Assembly (NCBI GenBank): GCA_021521415.1
Contig: JAIQDT010007605.1
Span: 62,001-126,000, forward strand
Source of the DNA: Bidens hawaiensis
Taxonomy: Eukaryota > Streptophyta > Magnoliopsida > Asterales > Asteraceae
Direction of reading: 5' to 3'
Length of the DNA: 64,000 bases
Shown one piece after another: positions 55,186-64,000 of the stretch. The translations under genes and the position numbers were made by a program. The notes under the pieces were generated by a model, which saw only the letters and a list, made by a program, of their open reading frames with translations, made no database searches and was not told where the DNA came from. The number at the start of each line of letters is the position of its first letter. Position 1 is the first letter of the stretch.

Positions 55186-56865
55186 ATTAAAAACCGGGGA
55201 CACCAATTTTTATTGGAGCATTAGCTATTGGTATATGTGACCTAGTCACTCTCTTTGGGTTAGTAAATGCGTCTGGTAATTGATTTGCTAATTATTGTAA
55301 ATGAATTATCCTTTGAACTTCTATTTCATATTGTTTAGCTCGAGGATCAAAATGAGATAATGATAATCATTCCAAATTATATCTTTACAGCTGTTTTTCA
55401 TCTCCCCCAAATGTTGGGAAGGTTGTTTCATCAAAATGACAATCACCAAATCGAGCCGTAAATAAATCTCCCGTTTATGGCTCAAAATACTTAATGATAT
55501 ATGGTGATTCATACCAAACATATATTCCTAACCTCCTTTGAGGACCTTCTTTGTGCGTTGTCGGGGAGCGATTGAAACATATACGACACAACCAAAAATC
55601 CATAGATGAGAAATATTTGGTTCTTGACCAAAAACCAATTTTAATGGGGATAAAGTATGATAACTCGTTGGTCTAATGCGAATTATTGTTGCTGCATGTA
55701 AAATCACATGCCCCCAATAATATGGTGATTTGGGAAATGTGCTCTTCGCCTTATTAGCTGGGAAAGTATTCGTGCAAATGCCATATTAAGGCTTGATAGT
55801 AAGCACACATGTGACCATCTTGTTGATGCGTCAATTAACATCATAAAATATCTAAATGGTCCACTATGAGGGTTTATGGGCCAACATATATCCCTGTGTA
55901 TTCTTCCTAAGAAAGTAAGAAATTCAGTCCCCACAAAATTCTGGTTTATGACCATACTAGATTCAATTGCAATAATTTTAGTGCAATACAAACTAGAGGC
56001 AAGTGCGGATAGCTTTTCAATACATGTTTTTTACCCAATTTCATACTTGTGATTTGAAGGTACTCATTAAACCCCACTTATTGTCTCAACATGATATCTA
56101 TTTAAATGAATATCTTTAAAGCTTATAAGATTTCTTTGAGACAATGAAGAAAATAAACATTGTTAAATTTAAATTTTGTTTCATCAGGTAACACAATATA
56201 AGCTTCTCCAAAACCTTCCATTAATTTTGTACTACCAGATATAGCACTAACGATTGCCTCTTCTCTTTTGAGCATGCAACACATGTAATGTCCTTAGTCT
56301 GAAGAACACTTTGGTTCTTTAAAGAGTGCCAACATGAATCTTCTATAATATTTTGCATCATTATTGAACCAGGATGGGCTAATCGGTCATGCCAAATCAT
56401 AAAGTTTTCTCTTTCAATAAACTTCTGGTTTATGACCATATTAGATTCAATTGCAATAGTTTTAGTGCAATACAAACTAGAGGCAAGTGCGGGTAGGTTT
56501 TCTAATACATTCTTTTTACTCAATTTCATACTTGTGATTTGAAGGTATTCATTGAACCCCACTTTTTGTCTTAACATGATATCTATTTAGATGAATATCT
56601 TTAAAGCTTATAAGATTTCTTTGAGACAATGAATAAAACAAAACATTGTTAAATTTAAATTGTGTTCCACTAGGTAACACAATATAAGCTTCTCCAAAAC
56701 CTTCCATTAATTTTGTACTACCAGATGTAGCACTAACGATTGCCTCTTTTATAACTAAATTAGAAAGATAGTTCCTTTGCTTGAGAATCGTATGTGTAGT
56801 TGCACTATCTATTAGACATAACAAGTACCAACTATTGGTCACACACATAGGCCCTAAGGTGGGGG
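55186..56865 (-). pseudogene. Copia protease-integrase fragment with tandem duplication
   Basis: Minus strand. Protease start 'LCLIDSATTHTILKQRNYLS' (about 56750-56825) with the catalytic Asp in DSATTH, then 'VSATSGSTKLMEGFG'. The pre-integrase zinc domain ('WHDRLAHPGSIMMQNIIEDS', 'CVACSKEK') lies in 56250-56400. The integrase core is at 55704-55991 ('MMLIDASTRWSHVCLLS') and the downstream integrase C-terminal region at 55321-55521 and below. A ~320 bp segment occurs twice (55941-56256 and 56425-56742, offset 484), so part of the protease-integrase junction is duplicated. Many frameshifts are present; no RT, RNase H or LTR is seen. It lies between the Athila remnant and the CACTA gene. Confidence 0.75.
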
Positions 56866-58916
56866 CTTGACAAGAATAATGAGATTTCAGATGGTGAAGA
56901 CGACCATTTAAATGAGAATAATGATAATTTAAAGGACATGCTCGATGATTTGGAAAATAATATTGCTGATAATGATCTGGAAAAACTACAACAAATATTT
57001 GTTGATTCAGAAAACCATTATATGTAGATTGTGAGAACTTTTTTAAACTTGGTGCTGTGTTGAAACTATTTAACTTAAAGGCAAACTACAAATGGAGCGA
57101 TACAAGTTTTACAAGTTTATTAGACTTTTTGCATGCTTTGCTTCAGAAAGACAATGAGTTACATGTTTCCTTATACCAAGCTAAAAAGTTGATGTGTCCA
57201 ATGGGATTGAAAGTTAAAAGAATACATGCATGTCCAAATGATTGTATGCTATTCAGAAACGAGTTTGAGAAAAGTCATAAATGTGTTACATGTGGTGCAT
57301 CGAGGTACAAGTGTAAAAATGAAACCGACAAATACGATGACGATGTTATGAGAAATGGACCACCGACTAAATTATTGTGGTATTTCCCCATTATACCAAG
57401 ACTTAAACGTTTATTCGATAACACTAAAGAATCGAAATTATTGCGTTGCACGCCGAGGAGCATAAAAATGATGGAAAGTTAAGGCATGTTGCGGATTCAC
57501 CTCAGTGGAGAAATATTATTTTTAAATTTCAGGATTTTGGTGGTGAGATTAGAAATATTCGATTTGGTCTTAGTTCTGACGGTATAAATCCTTTTGGAAC
57601 AATTAGTAGTCGTCATAGTACTTGGCCAGCTTTTCTGTGCATCTATACTCTTCCACCGTGGTTATGCATGAAACAAAAATACATAATGATGTCGTTGTTA
57701 ATTCAGGGACCAAAACAACCCGGTAATGACATTGATTTGTATTTATTGCATTTGATTGATGACATGAAAACTCTATGGAATACAAGTGTAAATGTTTATG
57801 ATGCTTATAAAAAGGAGAACTTTAGGTTGAGATCAATGATTTTTTGCACCATAAGTGATTTTCCAGCATATGGATATTTGTCAGGATATAGTATGAAAGG
57901 GTATAAAGCATGCCCAACATGTGAAAATGAAACAAGTTCGATATGATTAAGAAATTGCAATAAAATCGTGTATATGGGACATCGAAGATTTCTTCCAATC
58001 CATCACCATTATCGAAGAAAAACGAAAGAGTTTGATGGAAAGACTAAGCTAAAAAACGTTAGGAGAAGTTTTGATGCATGGGAGTGAGTTAAATATAAAT
58101 ATTATTATGGGTAAAATAACTCCTTCTGAGAAAGAAGTCGGAATTTGGAAAAAGAGATCATTTTTTTTGGGATTTACCTTATTGGAGAAGTCTACAGGTT
58201 CGACATTGCCTAGATGTTATGCATATTGAAAAATGTTTGTGATAGCTTATTAGACTTATTATTAAACATTCCTGGGAAAACTAAAGATGTGATTGAAGTC
58301 CGAAGAGACTTGGAAGAAATGGGTATACGTGAAGAGCTTGCCCCTATTGAGAGAAACATTCGTATTTTTTGGCCACCAACAAGTTATACTATGTCAAAAG
58401 AAGAACAAAGAAAATTTTGTAAATGTTACATGATATTAAAGTTCCATCCAGCTATTCTGCAAACATTAAAAGGTTGGTGCCAACTAAAGAATGTAAACTT
58501 CTTGGTATGAAATCTCATGATTGTCATGTTTTGATGACCCATATGATTCCTATTGCAATTCGTGGATTATTACCAACGAACATTCGATATACAATCACAA
58601 AACCTTTGCTTGTTTTTTAACAAGATTCACTCAAAGGTTATTGATCTTGAGGAGTTGGATGAATGGCAAAAGGAAATTAACATTACCCTATGTGAACTAG
58701 AGATGTACTTTCAACCATCCTTTTTTGATATAAAGGTTCACCTAATATCTCATATCGTACAAGAAATTAAGGATTGTGGTCTTGTATTCCTACGTTACAT
58801 GTACCCTTTTGAAAGGTATATGGGTATATTAAAAGGTTACGTTAGAAACCGTTATCGACAAAATGCTAGTATTGTTGAAGGATATACTTTTGAAGAGGTG
58901 ATTGAATTTTGCACTG

Positions 58917-58994
58917 GTAATGATGTCCAAACATGTATAATATAATTTTGTTGTGTTAATATAATGTACACATTAATAATTTATTTATTCACAG
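58917..58994 (+). other. TNPD intron (78 bp)
   Basis: Donor g|gtaatg and acceptor ttcacag|g. Removing it joins the DUF4218 end to the usual following 'YLDGV' block. Confidence 0.7.
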
Positions 58995-59315
58995 GTTACT
59001 TGGATGGTGTCAAAAGCATTGGTGCTCTGAAATCTCGTCGTTCAGGGCAGCTTGAAGGCGTGGGGGTAACAGGCGGTATGAGAATAATCAACCCAACTGT
59101 AACATCCAGTTTCCCGTTTCGGCTAATAAAATAATAATATGAGTTATTATGAATTGAGCTAGTGTTGGGTTTCATAAAAAAATGGGTAATGGACTTGGAT
59201 TAATAAGGAAAGAAGAAAGACCATGAGCTTAAGCTCATGACCCATGATATAAATACTAATTATCCATTAAATCCATTCATTTCACCCATTCCATACACCA
59301 CCCAAAACACACACT

Positions 59316-59319
<4 letters not shown>

Positions 59320-59363
<44 letters not shown>
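59320..59363 (+). repeat. (CT)n microsatellite
   Basis: Run of about 22 CT units in the leader of solo LTR C; copies A and B have only short CT runs at this place. Confidence 0.95.
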
Positions 59364-59368
<5 letters not shown>

Positions 59369-60413
59369 TTCTCTCTAGCTGAAATAACAAGAAGGAACCG
59401 AGCATTGATCCGAGGTAATGATGTTATGATCTTATATGGATCTAAAACCCGCTAGATCTAGTTGCGAAACGATGAGCCGACACCCTCAACCGTTAAACTC
59501 ACGAGATTCGGATGGAATCGGGTATAAGCCGATCGAATGACGAGCTTAGGGGTCACTCTAGCTCAAATCTGGAATGATCGGGGCAAAAAACGGTGAAGAA
59601 ATACATTTTTCCGACAACACCCGCTTTTCCGGCATGACGGCGCCGGAAAGGCGACGTGAGAGGAAGGGAATTTCAGAGAATGTTTCTGACATTATCTGAC
59701 CTAACCCTAGGGGCGCGTAACGAATTCGTTATACCAATTCGTTTAGAAAGAATACCGAATGAGCTTCATTCGTTAAGTAATTCGTTACGGAAAACTAACG
59801 AATAAGCCTTCATTCGTTAGGCTCATTCGTTATGATCATTTGTTAAGGCTATTCGTTAAGTAAGAGACGAATGAACCCACTCGTTATAAAGGTTCATTCG
59901 TTATGAAAGTCCATTCGTTATAAAGGTTCATTCATTATGAGAGTCCATTCATTATGAAGACCCTTTCGTCATGAAATAATGAATGAGTACTCCCTTCGTT
60001 ATAGAGCCCCCATTCGTTATAGAACTGAATAACGAAATAGAATTTGAGGACTGGATAACGAATTAGACTTTTAAAGAATGACAGAAAGGTCCCTGGACTT
60101 GGAATAAAATGGTTTAATTACATAAAAGCCCTTGAACTTTATTAATTGATGAAAGATACCATAAAGGGTTAATGGGTTAACAATAAAATATTATTAAAGA
60201 ATTCTAATGGAAATTCTGTTAAGAACAATTCTTGAAAATAAAATTTTTTCAAGCTGACCTGTTAGCTCGACCCCAGCCAGGGGCTTTGCCCCTTGGACTC
60301 TGCTTGGGGTTGCCGCCCCTAGAACCCCGCTGCCAGGGGCGCTGCCCCTGGACCCCTGTTCATTGAAGGTTATAATTAAACTAGAAAAGCGATATGGGTA
60401 GTGATAGTTAATT

Positions 60414-60830
60414 CATCATCATCATCATCATCATCATCGTACTCAGTATATTCCACCAATGGCAAAGCTATGATAGGGTCTGAGGATGGTAAGATGTAGA
60501 CAGCCTTACCTCTACCCCATAGGGATAGAGAGGCTGCTTCCGGTGAGACCCCCGGCTCGATAGTAGTTTTGCATCAAGCCTTGGACATAAAGCACATAGC
60601 ACTCAATCATCGGGATACCGGCTGATTGGTGCATGTACCCTCGTCTTTCGGCTATCAACGCCACCACATGATGCCTGATTAACCTTCCGCCACTTTTAAC
60701 GTTATTTTCACGAGATTAGTAAACTAACGTCAAAATTAGTGCAATTTCACTTTTGCCCACCCGAGGGTTTACACATATATACATAATATGCGCGCACCTC
60801 AAGCAGGGCGTAATTGTTATACATGTAATT
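60414..60830 (-). mobile_element. 5'-truncated LINE (RTE-type) or SINE insertion in solo LTR C
   Basis: On the minus strand the 3' end reads 'accatcctcagaccctatc', then 'ggtggaatatactgagtac', then a (gat)n tail (60414-60439), the arrangement at the end of plant RTE elements and related SINEs. The flanks carry gttaatt at 60407-60413 and 60831-60837, a likely TSD. Copies A and B of the LTR lack this segment. Choice between LINE fragment and SINE is open. Confidence 0.55.
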
Positions 60831-61230
60831 GTTAATTGATACATGTAATTTTTATACAGTTAGTCGCGCACAGCTAAAGAAAGGAATAACCATTAACGGT
60901 GAACGTAACAGAACACAGGTGAGTTTCTAGCCCCATTTCCTTGAAATGTTTTCGGGGCTGTGTGCATACTCTATATGATTAGTTAATACACTTACCTTAA
61001 GTGGTAAGTGTATGCCTTCTATGATTTTATGTATGAATGAATGCTTGACGGTACGTGAACGATCTTCGGATATTGCATGTACTGCCAAGTAATAGTGTGA
61101 TATGTTATTGTTTTACGAATGATGTATGAATGATATATGAAAGTTATGGAAATGATTAAGTGTATGTGTGAAAGCACATAAACTTAAATATAAAGGAGGC
61201 AATGTATGATTGTATGGAGGTATGTTTAAA

Positions 61231-61410
61231 GGGTTGCATACCCTAATAATATATGTGAAGGTTACAGGGTTGCATACCCTAATAATATGCGAAGGTTACA
61301 GGGCTGCATACCCTAATAATATATGTGAAGGTTACAGGGTTGCATACCCTAATAATATATGCGAAGGTTACAGGTTTGCATACCCTAATGATATCCGCGA
61401 AGGTTATAGG
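61231..61410 (+). repeat. ~35 bp minisatellite in solo LTR C, 5 copies
   Basis: Five units of 'gttgcataccctaataatatatgtgaaggttacagg' type, slightly diverged. The ORF over it (61210-61485) is a repeat artefact. Confidence 0.9.
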
Positions 61411-62729
61411 GAGAAACGCTCTTTAAAACGTAGAGGTAATTACGTATGTACAAGTAAGCTAAAACATGAAAGAATGAAAGTATGAAAGAAAGAAAGTATG
61501 TGTGTACGAATGAAAGAAAGATAACATGCTAAGTATGTAATATGTGTCTTTGGATATGCATATATGTAAGTATGTGAATGTATTGTATGTTGCCTGATTA
61601 ACTAGAACACACTCAGCGTAGCTGAATTTTAGTATGCACGCAGGTTAATAGACTGAAGCAGTTAGCTTGAGGGGGACACGTGGGAGGATCTGAAGAGGCT
61701 AGCATCTGAATATTTGTCATGATGTTTATTTAATTATGTTTTATGTTATGTTTTAAAAGAAAAGTTATGAATGGTTGTAATGAATGGTTGACCTTTATTG
61801 TTGTACCGCGAAAGTATTTATTCACTCTGATATTTAGAACTGTGTTCATGAGTAAATCCAATGCTAATGTAGGGCACCAGGAACGGGGTCTTACACCAAC
61901 TCATGTGAATCTACAACAAGCATTTTGTTGTATAACAACATACGACATGTTTGACTCCATATATTGATGAACACATGGAAAAATTACAGTCGACACATTT
62001 ACATATGATAGATTTAAATTATAAAAAGAAACACAACGAAGAGTTTTCTTAGTGGATCAAAAATAAGGTGGAGGAAAAGTATGGCGAACCAAATTTTGAT
62101 TAAATTGTGGAAAAGTTAGGACAAGGACCGGATTTTATAGTAAAATCTTACCAAGGGTATGACATTCACGGATATACTTATTACACTAAAAATCAGGATG
62201 ATAAAAGTGCAACTCAAAATGGCGGAGTTACATTAATTGCATCAACTACAAAATTCGACAGAATGAATGGTGACACTTCATTAAGGATCGCTACAAACTC
62301 ATATTACGGTGTCATAGAAGAAATTTGGGAGTTAAATTATTATGAATTCACTATACCTTTGTTTAAATGTAAGTGGGTAAATAATCGTACAGGTGTTAAA
62401 GTTGACGAGCATGGTTTTACAATTGTCGACCTTACAACATTAGGGTATAAATCAGAACCATTCATTCTTGCAAGTCAAGTTGCACAAGTGTTTTTCATCA
62501 AAGATCAAAGCAAACCAAAAAACCACATTGTATTGCAAGGTAAACGGCGTATTCTTGGTGTTGATCATGTTGTCGATGGGGAAGAATACGACCAATTTGA
62601 CGAGCTACCACCATTTTCTGTCCATATTCAACAGCTGAATGACTCTGCAACCGAAGGCACCACGTACTTACGACCGGACCACGGTGATGGAATATATGTT
62701 GATAAAACGCTTAACGTTAAACAATCAAG

Positions 62730-62794
62730 GTTGATATGATATATCTATATTTATTTTTATTATCAAAATTTTAAAGTAGTTTGTTAATAATTAA

Positions 62795-62859
<65 letters not shown>

Positions 62860-62863
62860 GCAG
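62730..62863 (+). other. TNPD last intron containing a (TTA)n microsatellite
   Basis: Donor caag|gttgat at 62730 and acceptor tatgcag ending 62863. The ATT/TTA run spans about 62795-62859, immediately before the acceptor. The joined exon ends in a basic KRRKK tail. Confidence 0.6.
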
Positions 62864-62969
62864 GAATGATCGAAAACGTAGAAAAAAGGTAAAGACTTGA
62901 AGACGTAAGATTTTATTTATTTGGTTTCGGTTTGGATTCAGGGTTTAATTAAACGGATGTTATTTGAAA

Positions 62970-64000
62970 GTTGACTAGCCTTTTCGTATTTGTATGCTTG
63001 TGTTTTTAGATGATTTTGGACATTCGAATATACTACTGCATTTTGCTGTCAAATTGCACAATTATTATTAGGTTTTGGTGCTAAAAGTACCAATTTAAGG
63101 AGTTAAACGAGTTGTTATGTTTGTTGTCCGAAATGTATGTTTTTAGAGATTATTTGAGGTCATAATAGTTGACTTAATAGTCAAATAATGCTGATGTGTT
63201 TACAATCAACTTGCACAACTATTATTAGGTTTTGGTGCTAAAAGTACCAATTTAACGAGTTATACGAGTTGTTATGTTTGCTGTCCAAAATTTATGTTTA
63301 TAGAGATTATTTTAATGTCATGATAGTTGATTTAATAGTCAAATAATGTTGCTGCGTTTACGGTCAAATTGCACAATTACTATTTGGTTTGGTGCTTAAA
63401 GTACCAATTAAACGAGTTATACGAGTTGTTATGTTTGTTGTCCAAAATTTATGTTTATAGAGATTATTTTGAGGTCATAATAGTTGATTTAATAGTCAAA
63501 TAATGCTGCTGCGTTTACAGTCAAATTGCACAATTATTATTAGGTTATGGTGCTAAAAGTACCAATTTAAGGAGTTATACGAATTGTTATGTTTGCTGTC
63601 CAAAATTTATGTTTATAGAGATTATTTTGAGGTCATAATAGTTGATTTAATAGTCAAATAATGTTGCTCCGTTTACAGTCAATTAGCACAATTATTATTA
63701 GGTTTTGGTGCTAAAAGTACCAATTTAACGAGTTATACGAGTTGTTATGTTTGTTGTCTAAAATTTATGTTTATAGAGATTATTTTAAGGTCATAATAGT
63801 TGATTTAATAGTCAAATAATGCTGCTGCATTTACAGTCAAATTGCACAACTATTATTAGGTTTTGGTGCTAAAAGTACCAATTTAACGAGTTATACGAGT
63901 TGTTATGTTTGCTGTCCAAAATTTTTGTTTATAGAGATTATTTTGAGGTCATAATAGTTGATTTAATAGTCAAATAATGTTGCTCCGTTTACAGTCAAAT
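62970..64000. repeat. 157-158 bp tandem array, at least six units
   Basis: The phrase ggttttggtgctaaaagtacc or a close variant begins at 63071, 63228, 63386, 63543, 63701 and 63859, spacing 157-158 bp. Each unit also contains 'acgagttgttatgttt', 'agagattatttt' and 'gttgatttaatagtcaaata'. Units differ by a few substitutions. The array starts about 70 bp after the TNPD stop and runs off the window; it has no coding frame. Confidence 0.93.

Larger units (their letters stand above)
59098..61895 (+). mobile_element. solo LTR, family TGTAACATCC, copy C
   Basis: 2,798 bp, starts TGTAACATCCAG and ends GGGGTCTTACA, with a perfect 5 bp TSD ccaac (59093-59097 and 61896-61900). It shares its leader (acaccacccaaaacacacac), the 'gtttctagccccatttcc' block (60926), the 'actcagcgtagctga' block (61612) and the end block (61837-61860) with copies A and B. 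Extra length comes from a (CT)n tract (59320-59363), a GC-rich hairpin block (60255-60360, also present in A) and a LINE/SINE insertion (60414-60830). An attcgtta/taacgaat array spans 59709-60060. It interrupts the TNPD exon without loss of coding sequence. Confidence 0.92.
56866..62900 (+). pseudogene. CACTA (En/Spm) transposase TNPD, split by solo LTR C
   Basis: Reads from an acidic N-terminal part (56866-57025, stop near 57025) into Transposase_21: 'YKWSDTSFTSLLDFLHALL', 'RIHACPNDCMLFRNEFEKSH', 'LLWYFPIIPRLKRLF' (57057-57482), then in another frame 'NDGKLRHVADSPQWRNI' and 'YGYLSGYSMKGYKACPTC' (57446-57946). DUF4218 follows ('GMKSHDCHVLMTHMIPIAIR' near 58510-58565; 58620-58916: 'CELEMYFQPSFFDIKVHLIS', 'MYPFERYMGILKGYVRNRY'). 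An intron at 58917-58994 joins 'FCTG' to 'YLDGVKSIG'. Solo LTR C splits the next exon. After it come 'YIDEHMEKLQS'-like sequence and DUF4216 (62107-62729: 'VKSYQGYDIHGYTYYTKNQD', 'YYGVIEEIWELNYYEF'). A second intron leads to a last exon ending KRRKKVKT at TGA 62898-62900, possibly a nuclear signal. It would bind and cut CACTA termini. Stops and frameshifts make it inactive. Confidence 0.85.

Noticed and set aside
61210..61485. 91-codon ORF with repeated 'AYPNNICEGY' peptides
   Set aside because: Encoded by the ~35 bp minisatellite in a non-coding LTR; repeat drift, not a protein.
12191..61895. Solo LTRs A, B, C as long terminal-inverted-repeat DNA transposons (TGTAA...TTACA)
   Set aside because: The inverted match is only the short TG...CA end, the TSDs are 5 bp and there are no long TIRs; promoter-like features fit LTRs.
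62970..64000. CRISPR-like array
   Set aside because: The whole 157-158 bp unit is repeated, with no unique spacers, in plant DNA.

Overview
The window is plant nuclear DNA, almost certainly from a eudicot. The style of the retroelements (a Copia element with a very long extra ORF after pol, gag-pro Athila derivatives, a Tat element with an antisense ORF) recalls composites (Asteraceae), but that is recognition from memory and not a database result. I see no intact host gene, no tRNA or bona fide rRNA gene, no CRISPR and nothing prokaryotic. The sequence is a stack of nested transposable elements, most of whose borders can be read from target-site duplications (TSDs).

Layout. 1-2.9 kb: AT-rich DNA carrying a 1,087 bp Mutator-like long-inverted-repeat element (9 bp TSD). 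About 2.9-16.15 kb: a decayed Ty3/gypsy element of the Tat lineage whose gag-pro-RT-RH-aRH-INT runs on the minus strand, with an antisense ORF on the plus strand between integrase and the presumed 3' LTR. It was hit by a Cassandra TRIM (5S-rRNA-like LTRs) in integrase, a hAT-type element in a duplicated protease segment, and a 2.45 kb solo LTR (copy A). It also has two internal ~0.5 kb tandem duplications and an RT core deletion. 16.15-18.1 kb: an LTR and internal fragment of another retroelement. 18.1-54.8 kb: two non-autonomous Athila-like gag-pro units that share a middle LTR. That middle LTR was split by a Copia element (25284-50264, about 25 kb with its insertions). 54.8-56.9 kb: a short unassigned stretch and a minus-strand Copia pol fragment. 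56.9-62.9 kb: a CACTA (En/Spm) TNPD transposase gene (Transposase_21, DUF4218, DUF4216) with two readable introns, split by solo LTR copy C. 63-64 kb: a 157-158 bp tandem array running off the window.

The Copia element carries gag (split by solo LTR copy B and by a 1.66 kb short LTR element), pol, a Helitron, and a 4.4 kb open frame in the env position before its 3' LTR. That frame is the most unusual object here. It stays in one reading frame from 44372 to 48814 and is broken only by eight stop codons. It is preceded by what looks like its own promoter (TATA box, pyrimidine-rich leader, GT-AG intron ending two bases before the ATG). The three solo LTRs A, B and C belong to one family and all sit inside coding sequence of other elements.

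Order of events, inferred from nesting: the Tat, Athila and CACTA elements are oldest; the Copia element entered the Athila LTR; solo LTRs, short LTR element, Helitrons, Cassandra and hAT came later. No element here looks able to move on its own.
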